This document shows positions 1-8,714 of a stretch of 37,533 nucleotides of DNA, piece after piece. The position numbers and the translations under genes are program-made. The notes under the pieces are model-generated. The model searched no databases and was not told where the DNA came from. It saw only the letters and a program-made list of their open reading frames with translations. Source of the DNA: Saprospiraceae bacterium (lineage in GTDB: Bacteria > Bacteroidota > Bacteroidia > Chitinophagales > Saprospiraceae); NCBI GenBank assembly GCA_013214355.1, contig JABSSL010000028.1, positions 57,297 to 94,829 of the forward strand. Direction: 5' to 3'. Numbering within the stretch: the first letter of the stretch is position 1; every line of letters starts with the position of its first letter.

Positions 1-67
1 CGGCAGACTACAAATAGCTTTGAATAAATTTAAGGTACTTATCTAGCAATCTTTGAATGACCTCTAC

Positions 68-595
68 CTAATACACGCGGTTTACTTCAATCGAGCTTAA
101 ATTTCTCAGGTTGCGTTTTCCCGTAATTTGATCCTGAAGCGATACCATCATAATGGATTGAGACATCTGATCCAAAGACTTCCCATTGGCCTCCGTAATC
201 AAGTACACGCCATCCCCGGTTGGACTATTGAACAATTCGTTCCAGGAGTATACGGATTGAAAACCATCCACAGCCTTACAATCTACGTAGTAGGCGCTGT
301 AATTTTTATTGTTTTGCCCTTTCACCGCAAGGGAGCCAAGAACGTCTTTTAGTAATACCCCTTTGGTTTGATCCAACTCCAGATACACTTCACCATTTCC
401 TTTACGCAACTGAATGGTTCCCAAGTCTTCCTGATGAAGCCCCAATAGGCTTTCCTTAGAATACGATGGAATGTCTTCCACCAAACCAAGGATGGAAAAG
501 GAATCAGTTGGCTGATTATTGATATCACCTTTTGTACCTCTACTACAATTCAGGCATAGCATTAGCAGACAGACAGCTATTAATTTATTGCTCAT
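68..595 (-). CDS. Small lipoprotein, possible YedY/sulfite-oxidase-like fold without visible cofactor site
   Basis: A 175-aa protein. The ATG at 595 is chosen because it opens a typical hydrophobic signal segment ending in Cys17; the longer reading from 631 would start at a TTG. The lipobox is weak (LNC rather than LAGC), so lipidation is probable but not certain. The mature part has a pattern seen in oxidoreductase molybdopterin-binding (YedY-like) folds: GVLLKDVL, then DGFQSVYSW, then a late stretch of strands ending in IEVNRV. No molybdenum-ligand Cys in the expected place was recognised, so an enzymatic role is not claimed. It lies alone beyond a strong terminator, so it is probably transcribed separately from the cluster to its right. 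The family assignment is tentative. Confidence 0.6.
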   Translation of the reverse strand: MSNKLIAVCLLMLCLNCSRGTKGDINNQPTDSFSILGLVEDIPSYSKESLLGLHQEDLGTIQLRKGNGEVYLELDQTKGVLLKDVLGSLAVKGQNNKNYSAYYVDCKAVDGFQSVYSWNELFNSPTGDGVYLITEANGKSLDQMSQSIMMVSLQDQITGKRNLRNLSSIEVNRVY

Positions 596-926
596 GGTTA
601 ATTGTTTTAGATAAGTTCTCAAACTGATCAAATATGCTTATGAACCTCTCGGTCATTCATATTTTGAGTTGGACGATAATTGTAATACAATCCTCCTGCA
701 AAGTTGCGTACCTCTGTATTTAGGTAAGTGTACTATTGTTTTAAATTGTAGGATTATTGTTGCAACTTGTGCAGTATAAGAAGCACTGGACAAGAAAAGA
801 GTAGCAATAAATACTGGACCGCTGAGTCTCCGACTATTGGTAGACCTAAAAAACGCCTTCCCAAGGCACAAGCTTGGGGAGGCGTTTTTTAGGTTGTATG
901 GTGAGATTACCCTAGGGTAGATAAAC
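596..926. other. Intergenic region, no gene seen
   Basis: This 331-bp gap lies between two minus-strand genes. Its only clear structure is the terminator hairpin at 844-894. A 72-codon open frame on the minus strand overlaps that hairpin and has no recognisable protein character, so it was not called. No convincing TAnnTTTG promoter element was found for the gene starting at 595. Confidence 0.6.
844..894. terminator. Bidirectional rho-independent terminator
   Basis: Arms 844-865 and 873-894 are complementary over 22 positions with a single mismatch or wobble and a 7-nt loop. The core is an ACGCCT/AGGCGT stem flanked by A and T runs, so either strand gives a stem followed by U residues. On the minus strand it lies about 30 bp after the DinB-like gene and would end the LytTR-linked cluster. 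Confidence 0.85.
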
Positions 927-1550
927 CTATACAGGCAACTTATTATACTCAGCGTAGTTGGGTGGTACGGCCCCTTTCATCCTGAGGTAGAGAATGGCTT
1001 TGGCTCTGTGATGCGCAGTATGGTTTTCTCCACGGATGATCATGTCTAAATGGGAATGTCCGCTCAACCAATCTGGGTTTTGGCGATCCTTGCCCTTGAT
1101 TAAATCTTTGTCCTGCAATTTTCCAATTGAGCTGATGACATAATCAAAGGTTTCTTTCAGATAGTTTAGGACTAGCTTTTTGTTTTCGCTCACAGACTGC
1201 CCCGGAAGTTTAGAAGCTTTCATCACATTCATACCATCCGGTAGCTTATATTTAAAGTCCTCATTCCATGCATTACCATATTCGCCCTTAGGGTCAAATA
1301 TTATTTCCATATAAAGTGCATTAATGAAGCTTAGATGCATAAAGTGATGAGCAAAGGAGAATTGAGTTTCAGTTGGACTGAATTCAATAAACTCTTCAGG
1401 CATGGCTTCAAAAGTTGCAATCGAGTATTCTTTTGATTTTTCCCATCGGTCTTGAAGCTCGCGAACTAAGTCGTTGCCTATAGTTTTTATAGCTGGAACG
1501 AAAGCTATTGGTAATAAGCCAAATTGATTTAATGCGGATCTGCGGTTCAT
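927..1550 (-). CDS. DinB-like four-helix-bundle protein with possible Tat signal
   Basis: A 207-aa protein starting at an ATG at 1550. It resembles the DinB/YfiT superfamily, four-helix bundles that bind a divalent metal through three His. Candidate ligands are in the FAHHFMHL segment (His68, 69, 72) and in ENHTAHHRA (His177, 180, 181), the usual first-helix and last-helix positions. The N-terminus MNRRSAL followed by a short hydrophobic stretch resembles a twin-arginine export signal, which is unusual for the cytosolic members and suggests a periplasmic form. It is the last gene of the minus-strand cluster, 104 bp after the cytochrome gene and just before the terminator at 844-894. Substrate unknown; some relatives are thiol-dependent transferases, but nothing here shows that activity. 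Confidence 0.7.
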   Translation of the reverse strand: MNRRSALNQFGLLPIAFVPAIKTIGNDLVRELQDRWEKSKEYSIATFEAMPEEFIEFSPTETQFSFAHHFMHLSFINALYMEIIFDPKGEYGNAWNEDFKYKLPDGMNVMKASKLPGQSVSENKKLVLNYLKETFDYVISSIGKLQDKDLIKGKDRQNPDWLSGHSHLDMIIRGENHTAHHRAKAILYLRMKGAVPPNYAEYNKLPV

Positions 1551-1654
1551 TTGAAATATTTTAGAGGAGGATAATTACAGCGAATCTTTGCATTAAAATA
1601 AGAAGATTATTTCAGAGCAATAAAAAGAACAAGTCCTCTATTCCAAAGTACTGA

Positions 1655-2737
1655 TCAATCCGAAGCCGATTCCCCCTCCATATCCATATCTTGAATCCAT
1701 TCCCGAATTAACGCTACCCCTTCATCGTGGACGAGCTGTCGGCCTAACTCGGGCATCATCGCGCCAGGATTGGTGGAGTTCATACGATACAGCAGAATGG
1801 ATTCATCAGGATTGCCAGGGACAATAGAATACAAATGCCCACCAGTACCAGCTCCAGCCGAAACCGTGGCTTTGTAAACCCCTAACTCCGTCCCTAATTC
1901 CGTGCCATAGACCAGATGTAATCCAGAAGTATTCGCCGCCCCCTCAGGATGATGACAATGAGCACAGTTAATATCCAAATAGGACATGGCTCGATCGTGC
2001 AAGCTACCACCATCGGGGTCATCCCAAACGGCAGCTTTCTGATGAGGAACTGTAGGATCAAATCCTTCCAACATACCTAGCGTTGACCACTTGTCCAGTT
2101 GGTTCATCTCCCCATCAGCGTAAGCATAGGATTTATTCAAGTTGCGCACCTTGGGACCAATCGGCTGTTGCTTCTGGCCATTGGCATGGCAGTTCTTACA
2201 TTGATTCTTATTGGGAATAATGTAGTTGGCCGTTCTAGCTACTCCTTTTTTGTCACTCCAAGCTACCTCCTTGATGTCTCCTATGGTTTCATAGAAGGCT
2301 TCGGTTTGCTCGTCATTCCAAATATAGCCAATAGCTTCCCACTCATCCGACCGGTTAATCAAAAGTCTTGTTTCAATGATGCGCCTTCCCTTGGATATAT
2401 CTTGCTCATCATTCTCGTAATAAAAATTCTTAATCAGCACCGTTCCTTGTGGGAAATCAAGCACCGACTCAGCGGTGTACTTCGCCTTTTCCCCGTCGGG
2501 AATCCATACAAACCTAGCCTTATGGGCATAGTCCGAGAACAGCGGACTATTTAGATCATAGGGTACAACGCCTTCATTTGGTTGGAGATCCGCTAGATCT
2601 CCGGCGAAAAAGCCGTAAGCGGACAGCTTTTCGTGTGGGGATTCGGGTACATTAACTTGGCCTACCTCATTGGTTTTACAATTTGGCAGACTAAAGAGGA
2701 TCAACATCAGTAGTGTAAAAACTAACAAGAAGCGCAT
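1655..2737 (-). CDS. SO2930-family (HNE_0200 family) diheme c-type cytochrome lipoprotein
   Basis: A 360-aa protein with an N-terminal hydrophobic segment ending at Cys20 (SLPNC), so probably a lipoprotein. Two covalent heme motifs are visible: CKNCH at 180-184 and CAHCH at 258-262. A conserved MMPE at 327-330 could supply an axial Met. The PLFSDYAHKARFVWIP segment near 65-80 and overall length fit the family described by TIGR03806, known to be encoded beside TIGR03805 beta-helix proteins. That partner is the next gene upstream here (2833-4098). The role is presumably periplasmic electron transfer, but the physiological substrate of the family is unknown to me. The intergenic space to the beta-helix gene (95 bp) contains a hairpin. 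Confidence 0.85.
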   Translation of the reverse strand: MRFLLVFTLLMLILFSLPNCKTNEVGQVNVPESPHEKLSAYGFFAGDLADLQPNEGVVPYDLNSPLFSDYAHKARFVWIPDGEKAKYTAESVLDFPQGTVLIKNFYYENDEQDISKGRRIIETRLLINRSDEWEAIGYIWNDEQTEAFYETIGDIKEVAWSDKKGVARTANYIIPNKNQCKNCHANGQKQQPIGPKVRNLNKSYAYADGEMNQLDKWSTLGMLEGFDPTVPHQKAAVWDDPDGGSLHDRAMSYLDINCAHCHHPEGAANTSGLHLVYGTELGTELGVYKATVSAGAGTGGHLYSIVPGNPDESILLYRMNSTNPGAMMPELGRQLVHDEGVALIREWIQDMDMEGESASD

Positions 2738-2789
2738 AACAAGCAGATGTTTTGTGAGTGATATACTTCTTTGGGATTATGAAGGAGTG

Positions 2790-2819
2790 GGGAGGAGGGT
2801 CACGATCAACCTTCCTCCC
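2790..2819. other. Intercistronic hairpin
   Basis: Arms 2790-2800 and 2809-2819 pair over 11 positions with one mismatch around an 8-nt loop. There is no T run after it in the direction of transcription (minus), so it looks like an RNA stability or processing element, not a terminator. Confidence 0.4.
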
Positions 2820-2832
2820 TTATCGTAAAGGA

Positions 2833-4098
2833 CTAGTTGCTCGCTAGCCAAGAATCATGATCACGGGTATCGACAGCATCCAACTCACAATTAAATGGAG
2901 TCATATCTGTATTCATATTTTGAGCAATTTCTTCTGGCTTCGCCCCCATCCCTGCATTTAGATTCACAAAAGAAACTTCTCCGTTATTTCTAAAGCAATA
3001 TCCAGTAGGCATGCCATCTTCCGAAATTGACGAGGGTTTAAATATCCCATCGGTAATAATGTCCACAGGCTGCCCTCCCAATACCGCTGTCAATAACTGG
3101 CCATATTCCGTGCTGGTGTCGGTAGGCCCTTGGTTACCACTAATCACATTGTCATGGATATGGATATTGCTGCAATAAGGGTCAAACTCCTCAGACTTAA
3201 AGGGTACGCCGGTGAAGAGCCAACTGTTAATGGCAATACCAAGTGTCTTATGATTGGTGATCGTATTATCGAACATCTCGATATTTGAATGGGACATCAG
3301 GATCATACCAGAACCAGGAGGAATTGTGCTCACCACCATACCTTCCGGAGCAAAGTTTTCGCCGTTATTACCATCCATCGTATTGTTGTAGAACTTAATC
3401 CGGTCACCATTGGCTTGCGGAAGATCCGGCATATCAAAAATGAGCATTCCACCTGTATTGTTCTTTGCTACATTGTTGTATACCTCACCAGAAATCGTGT
3501 TTTCAATTTCAAGGCCAGCCACGTTGTCATGGACATAGTTGTCACGTACTACGACATTCGTGGATTGACCTACGTAGATCCCTGCATCCATAGCAAAAGA
3601 GGCTTCGCATTTTTCCATCAAGAGGTTCTTGCTACTTACCGGATACAGGCCATAAGCACCATTAGTTGGTTTCTTCCCTTGGGTCCAGGTTGTTTCCAGG
3701 TCTCGCATCACGATGTTTTCGCAATCCTGCACCTTTATAGCATCACCTTTTGAATCCGCAACGGTGAATCCCTCTAGGGTAAGGTTAGTCACATTTTTTA
3801 CATGCAAACCTTGCGCGCCCTCAATCTGCCCTAAAAAGGATAGGATCGTCTTCCCTTTACCAGCTCCCTTGATCGTAATATTGGGGACATCATCCAGCGA
3901 AAGGCCACGCTTAAAATTAAAGGTACCGGCTGGAAGCAGGATCTCATCTCCTTCCTGCGCGTCAATCAATCGCTTCTGCAATTCGGCGGGTAGATTCTCG
4001 GCACTAAGGGTATTAGATCCCTTATTCTCCTGCTGGCAACTGGTTACTACTAGGGCAACGAGCGCCAACAGGCTTAATAGTCTGAAGGTTGATTTCAT
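2833..4098 (-). CDS. Parallel beta-helix repeat lipoprotein (TIGR03805-like)
   Basis: A 421-aa protein with a signal peptide and lipobox ending at Cys21 (LVVTSC), so membrane-anchored. From about residue 55 it shows the asparagine- and valine-rich coils of a right-handed parallel beta-helix (NITIKGAGKGKTIL, NLTLEGFTVADS, NVVVRDNYVHDN, EVYNNVAKNN). This is the fold of pectin-lyase-like and carbohydrate-surface proteins. TIGR03805-type proteins are known to be paired with the diheme cytochrome family TIGR03806, whose gene follows it here. No catalytic residues of pectate lyases were identified, so it may bind rather than cleave a polymer. It lies 82 bp after the secreted hydrolase gene, with a hairpin in that gap. 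Confidence 0.85.
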   Translation of the reverse strand: MKSTFRLLSLLALVALVVTSCQQENKGSNTLSAENLPAELQKRLIDAQEGDEILLPAGTFNFKRGLSLDDVPNITIKGAGKGKTILSFLGQIEGAQGLHVKNVTNLTLEGFTVADSKGDAIKVQDCENIVMRDLETTWTQGKKPTNGAYGLYPVSSKNLLMEKCEASFAMDAGIYVGQSTNVVVRDNYVHDNVAGLEIENTISGEVYNNVAKNNTGGMLIFDMPDLPQANGDRIKFYNNTMDGNNGENFAPEGMVVSTIPPGSGMILMSHSNIEMFDNTITNHKTLGIAINSWLFTGVPFKSEEFDPYCSNIHIHDNVISGNQGPTDTSTEYGQLLTAVLGGQPVDIITDGIFKPSSISEDGMPTGYCFRNNGEVSFVNLNAGMGAKPEEIAQNMNTDMTPFNCELDAVDTRDHDSWLASN

Positions 4099-4126
4099 AT
4101 TGTAGAATGATTTTTATGAATGAGTA

Positions 4127-4166
4127 GGAAGATCGCCTTTGCTCTTTCCTGGCAATGGCGTCTTCC
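4127..4166. other. Intercistronic hairpin
   Basis: GGAAGATCGCC (4127-4137) pairs with GGCGTCTTCC (4157-4166), leaving one bulged base and a 19-nt loop. It lies between the hydrolase and beta-helix genes. No T run follows on the minus strand, so processing or stabilisation is more likely than termination. Confidence 0.35.
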
Positions 4167-4180
4167 AATGCTATAAGTCT

Positions 4181-5767
4181 TTAATGTATCAATATCTTTT
4201 CGGTCACTATCCCTCGATCAAACTGGACCTTGGCGACTAACATACCTTTCGGAAAGCCGCCTACCGCAATTTGTCGTTTTGACAATTCTATATCCTTGGC
4301 CTGATAAATCACACGCCCACTTAGGTCTACAATCTGGATCGCGGTGACCGTCTCGTTAGCACTAAAAGTTAGCACATCACTCGCGGGATTTGGAAACACA
4401 TTGAAAGCAAGGCTAGGCTTAAGATCATTATCTACCGTTGCTGTTGAAAGATTCATCACCGCCATCAATCTTGGCGCGATGTAGTTGGTCATCGTATCGA
4501 TGAACATTTTAGAAATGGCAGCATCGTTAGGATTACCCTGGTTTGCATTAAACGCACAGATATAGATCGGAGATGGAATGGTTTGATTTTCTATACCGTC
4601 CCAGGCAGCTCCAAAAGCTTCTTCACTGTACCAGTTCCAAGGATAGGTGTTATTACCATAGGTATCCGCATCGGCGCCCGGAGTTGGATCACATTGTATG
4701 GTTTGGTCTACCTTAAAGCCGTCATACAGTAACAAGCCTTCCAAACCACCCGTACTTTCTACCGCATCCATCGTCAACTCATCGTTCAAACCTGCTTCAA
4801 TAAATGGATCCTGATTTCCGAGTTCTTGAGATCGAAAGACCAAGGTGTCTGGGAAAGCCCCAGTAGGAATTATGATGGATCCACCGGCAGTCAGTGAAAC
4901 GTCCCGAATCCCTACACCACTAAAGCCAGACCGACGCTGGAAGGCGATCATCGGCACGTCTCCTTCTTCAATCCAGGACAAATCCCCCAGTCCTCCTTCT
5001 ATATTTATGATAGCATTCACTTCCGATGAATAAGTAGGGTAATTGGGAAGATTCAGAATAGCCTCATTCGTTCCTTGTGGATTGCCATGAACTTCTTCAA
5101 TTACGAAAGGAGTAGGCGGGACCGTGGATAAGTCAACGAACTTGACCAGGTTTTGCACCTGCTCGACTGTCTTCAAATGCGCCAAACTAGCTGCCCCCCA
5201 ACCGGCTGAATCAAATCCACCAATCGCGATTTTATTGACATCAATCTTAAAGGTATTGCCTTCTTCTTCGGCATGAAATCGCAAGTAGCGCACCACATTG
5301 TGCATATCCTGGGAAAGTCGGTAAGAAGCTTGTAATACCCCTTCCTTGATCTCTTTATCATTACCAAATGGGTTCCATCCTATACGGTAAGCCATGGAAA
5401 TAGCTACAAAACCTCTTTTCGCCATATCCTTGCAGATCTGCACCACGGCAGAGTCTCGCTTTGACCCATAGGGCGTTTGGTTAATTACCGGAGGTAGAAA
5501 GTCACCGCGATGCGCAAATATCACGACTGGACGTTCCGTTAAGTCATCCCCCGCAGGTTCATATACATCCATCTTTAGATCTTCTGGGCCAGGTTCACTA
5601 CTAAGCCCTAGAATGATTCCTACGATACTGATATTCGTTCCGTACTTGACGTCCTCCGTTACGGTAACCTCATCAAATACCTCTTCCATATAGCGTTGAG
5701 CCGTTCCTAGCAATGGAATAAGGAGTACAAATAAAAAGGCAAAAGTCTTGTAAAAGTCTAGTTTCAT
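4181..5767 (-). CDS. Secreted alpha/beta-hydrolase with T9SS type A sorting domain
   Basis: The ATG at 5767 gives a 528-aa protein whose signal peptide ends near residue 24 (GTAQ); the frame extends to a TTG at 5773, which is less likely. Residues about 60-200 resemble secreted esterases: KMDVYEPAGD, then PVVIFAH, then GGFDSAGWGAAS around Ser187. The nucleophile elbow is unusual: Phe, not Gly, stands two residues before the serine, and the oxyanion segment reads AHRGDF instead of the common HGGGF. The last ~75 residues (FPNPASD, DLSGRVIY, final KILIH) form a typical T9SS C-terminal sorting domain, so it is exported across the outer membrane and attached or released. It starts 18 bp after the TonB receptor gene, which suggests one operon and a role in preparing the ligand that the receptor imports. 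Confidence 0.8.
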   Translation of the reverse strand: MKLDFYKTFAFLFVLLIPLLGTAQRYMEEVFDEVTVTEDVKYGTNISIVGIILGLSSEPGPEDLKMDVYEPAGDDLTERPVVIFAHRGDFLPPVINQTPYGSKRDSAVVQICKDMAKRGFVAISMAYRIGWNPFGNDKEIKEGVLQASYRLSQDMHNVVRYLRFHAEEEGNTFKIDVNKIAIGGFDSAGWGAASLAHLKTVEQVQNLVKFVDLSTVPPTPFVIEEVHGNPQGTNEAILNLPNYPTYSSEVNAIINIEGGLGDLSWIEEGDVPMIAFQRRSGFSGVGIRDVSLTAGGSIIIPTGAFPDTLVFRSQELGNQDPFIEAGLNDELTMDAVESTGGLEGLLLYDGFKVDQTIQCDPTPGADADTYGNNTYPWNWYSEEAFGAAWDGIENQTIPSPIYICAFNANQGNPNDAAISKMFIDTMTNYIAPRLMAVMNLSTATVDNDLKPSLAFNVFPNPASDVLTFSANETVTAIQIVDLSGRVIYQAKDIELSKRQIAVGGFPKGMLVAKVQFDRGIVTEKILIH

Positions 5768-5785
5768 ATCCAATGTTTTTAGTTG

Positions 5786-8539
5786 TTACTTAAAGTCAAA
5801 ACGGGCACTTGCAAAGATGAATCGGCCAATCAATGGCCCTCCGTACAATCCATTTTGTAGGCGATTCAGTAGATTGGAACCACTGATTCGTAAGGTCATA
5901 TTGATGGAGGGGATATGCCGACTGATATTGGCATTCAAATGCATCTGTGCAGGAATCCTACCCGTAAATTGTGGCGAACTTTCAAAGGTATACCCTTCAA
6001 CCCAACGGAAATTGGCGCCCGCGCCCCACTTATCTGAATTGAGAAACTGCAGATCGCGTAGGTTTACTCCCAGATTGAATTTATGGGCTGGTGTATTGAA
6101 AGCTGGAATCAAAGGATCATCACTCCGCTTAAAAATCTGGTTCCAAGAATAGTTGCCATTGAGGGTAATATTCCGATTCATGAAGTAATTCAAACCTAGA
6201 GAAAAGCCTGTCGTGAAGGTGATGTCCTCAGCATTCGCTGCAAAGCGATAAGCGATCGGAATCCCTGGAAAACCACCAATCACAAAGGGCACTTCCAAAC
6301 CAATTTTATACCCAATGAAGTCCTCGTATCGATTCAGATAATAGGTAGCTTTGACATCCAATTTGTTATCAAAGTAGATTCCAGAATAAGCCATTTCCAT
6401 GGAAAGGGCCTGCTCGGGTTTGATGGGTGGCTCATCAAAATAAACCAACAGATTCCGGTCTAGCCCATTGTCCAAATATTCTTCAAAGGAATCCAGGGTA
6501 ATCAAGCCTTCATATCCATTAATGTTGCCAAGCAAAAAGGCGCTACCCACCTTAAAGTAGAAATACTGCTCGATCAGCGTGGGATTGCGCAGTGCGGAAG
6601 AAACTGAAAAGCGGAGAGAATGCTCCATATTCATGCGGTATTGCATGGAAAAAGCGGGGCTTATCAGGTAATCATAGTTTTCGTGTTTATCCAGGCGGGT
6701 GGTAAAATTGGCCTTTAATCGGTCATTCAGAAACCATTTCTCAAAGCCTAAGTAGGCTCCGTACTCATAGGTACGAATTCTGGTTCCAAAGGTATCGGCA
6801 AAGATGGTTCCTTCGGAGTAGGGCGTATATAATCGATAGTTACCCCCAATCGCGATCTCATCAAAAAATCGCGTCTTGAATCTATACTCCCCATGGAAAT
6901 GGTATAAGCTAGAACGATCAACATACTTGGTCCCCCCTTCCGATACTACCGTGCTAGTAATGTCTTCGAATACTTCGTTGAATAGATCTGTTCCAGGAAT
7001 AAGGGCATTACCGTCCATTGCTGCACGGGCTTGATCATGCCACTGTTGCAATAGGGCTGGGTTATCTCCAAGGATTTCGGCGGCCGCCTCAAAATCATAC
7101 GTAAAAGTAGGGGGAGGGCCTAGCGTGGGAAAGTTAGGTAATTCTCTTACCTGGCTGTTGATATTTCTATTCCAATAGTCTCGATATCCAGACAACCAAT
7201 CCCCATCTCCTCTCCTTCTACCCTGTAAAATATAGGCCGTAGAAACAATATCATAGGTATCTCCCGCATCTTCCCGGGTGGTATAGAATCGAAGAAAGAA
7301 CTTATCTTTTTGCTTGATTTCGAACTTATTCTGCATCGCCCACACATCACGCAAACTCAGTCGGTTATCCAATTGCATCACAGTGGTACCCATACCAAAA
7401 TTAGTGGAACCAATCATTTCCCAACCCGGTGCAAACCTGTAGTGCAAGGCCGCACTACTCTTCAAGTTGTAGCTATTGTAATCGGCTAGGTCTTTCTCCC
7501 AATATCCGGTTCGAAAAATCTTGCCCAGTCCGGGGTGCTCATATTGCTCAAAGAGCGAGGTGTTGTCACGAGTCGATTCATCTCCATATCGATTCACGGC
7601 ATCGTATCCACCAGGGTTCTCGATACCGACCGAATCCTGCAAACTTCCTATAGAGGGTCTTGGATCATCCGCTTCCCAATCATATACCCTGGAGTAAGAG
7701 AAGTTTACTTTAAAACCAAAGACATCACGGCCTTTCTTGTTCTTAAAGGCATGTGCAAAACGCAGCCCTCCTTCGAAGAAATCACGTTGACCTCCCTTTA
7801 ATTCCAAGGTCAATCCTTGATACTTGAAGGGATCTTTCGTTCTCATATTTACTACCCCATTGAAAGCTCCGGGTCCAAAGTAAGCAGAACTCGCACCGAT
7901 CACCAAATCGACACCTTCTATATCGAGTCCCGCTACCCCCATGAAATTACCTAAGGGATAATTCAAGCCAGGAGAAGCATTGTCAATCCCATCAATGAGT
8001 TGTAAAGAGCGGATGGGTGTACTACTGTTGAAGCCTCGAGTATTGATAACTTTGACTCCGAAGCTGACCGTCATCATATCCGTTTCTCGCATATTGGCGA
8101 GTGCATCATAAAAACTTGCTTCGGAAGTGCTCTCCAATTCCCTAAGGCCAAGGGACTCCACCGTCAAGGACAACTTATTCTTCAATTTGGAATATTCTGA
8201 AACCACTTCCACTACCTGCAAATTAACCCCAGCTTCCATACGAATTTCTAAATCCTTTGCTAGGCTGTTTACTTCGTATTCCATATCCTCATAACCAGTA
8301 TAAGATATAATCACTTGGAAGGGAGGAGCTGGACAGTTTTGAAGTTCGAACTTACCATCTAAGTCAGTAACCGATTTACTATCGTGATCCTTAACCATGA
8401 GCGTAGCACCGATCAAAGCATCGCCATTTTCAGCATCCACTAATTGTCCCTTCAAGGTCTGCGCAACACCTGCTGACGACCAGCATACCAGTGATAAAAT
8501 AATTCCCAAAACGGAGATGAATCGGCCTTTTCGCAACAT
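5786..8539 (-). CDS. TonB-dependent outer-membrane receptor with carboxypeptidase-regulatory-like domain
   Basis: A 917-aa protein starting at an ATG at 8539. A signal peptide (about 1-27) is followed by a CarboxypepD_reg-like beta-sandwich (28-105; LVDAENGDALIGATLMVKD), a plug domain (about 120-235; RSLQLIDGIDN, SAYFGPGAFNGVVNM) and a long beta-barrel ending in an aromatic-rich strand (SARFDFK). This is a stand-alone receptor: no SusD partner follows. It would import an unknown substrate using TonB and the proton-motive force. It is the first gene of the minus-strand cluster leading into the secreted hydrolase. Upstream (8540-8792) lies a region with phased direct repeats next to a LytTR regulator gene, pointing to LytTR control (inference). 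Confidence 0.9.
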   Translation of the reverse strand: MLRKGRFISVLGIILSLVCWSSAGVAQTLKGQLVDAENGDALIGATLMVKDHDSKSVTDLDGKFELQNCPAPPFQVIISYTGYEDMEYEVNSLAKDLEIRMEAGVNLQVVEVVSEYSKLKNKLSLTVESLGLRELESTSEASFYDALANMRETDMMTVSFGVKVINTRGFNSSTPIRSLQLIDGIDNASPGLNYPLGNFMGVAGLDIEGVDLVIGASSAYFGPGAFNGVVNMRTKDPFKYQGLTLELKGGQRDFFEGGLRFAHAFKNKKGRDVFGFKVNFSYSRVYDWEADDPRPSIGSLQDSVGIENPGGYDAVNRYGDESTRDNTSLFEQYEHPGLGKIFRTGYWEKDLADYNSYNLKSSAALHYRFAPGWEMIGSTNFGMGTTVMQLDNRLSLRDVWAMQNKFEIKQKDKFFLRFYTTREDAGDTYDIVSTAYILQGRRRGDGDWLSGYRDYWNRNINSQVRELPNFPTLGPPPTFTYDFEAAAEILGDNPALLQQWHDQARAAMDGNALIPGTDLFNEVFEDITSTVVSEGGTKYVDRSSLYHFHGEYRFKTRFFDEIAIGGNYRLYTPYSEGTIFADTFGTRIRTYEYGAYLGFEKWFLNDRLKANFTTRLDKHENYDYLISPAFSMQYRMNMEHSLRFSVSSALRNPTLIEQYFYFKVGSAFLLGNINGYEGLITLDSFEEYLDNGLDRNLLVYFDEPPIKPEQALSMEMAYSGIYFDNKLDVKATYYLNRYEDFIGYKIGLEVPFVIGGFPGIPIAYRFAANAEDITFTTGFSLGLNYFMNRNITLNGNYSWNQIFKRSDDPLIPAFNTPAHKFNLGVNLRDLQFLNSDKWGAGANFRWVEGYTFESSPQFTGRIPAQMHLNANISRHIPSINMTLRISGSNLLNRLQNGLYGGPLIGRFIFASARFDFK

Positions 8540-8714
8540 TGTTTTTCGTTTTGATCGTGCAAAAGCACTTTCTATTACGGTAGAATCAAATTGGGTGATT
8601 TAGTGATATCGAAGACAATAAATTGCTACATGGATCACCTCAACATATAATCTTTTAAATAGAATCGTTTATAGTTCCAGAGTAGTCTTGTACAAGAAAG
8701 GAAAAATGTGGCGG

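Noticed and set aside
128-352. 74-codon plus-strand frame within the small lipoprotein gene
   Set aside because: Antisense shadow of a better-supported lipoprotein with a signal peptide.
653-871. 72-codon open frame on the minus strand
   Set aside because: It overlaps the terminator hairpin, begins in that stem and shows no protein-like composition or signal.
2099-2554. 151-codon plus-strand frame with hydrophobic stretches
   Set aside because: Lies entirely antisense to the diheme cytochrome gene, whose heme motifs and signal peptide are clear.
3289-4105. Two long plus-strand frames opposite the beta-helix gene
   Set aside because: They are antisense to a beta-helix protein with regular repeats; their translations are low-complexity and lack motifs.
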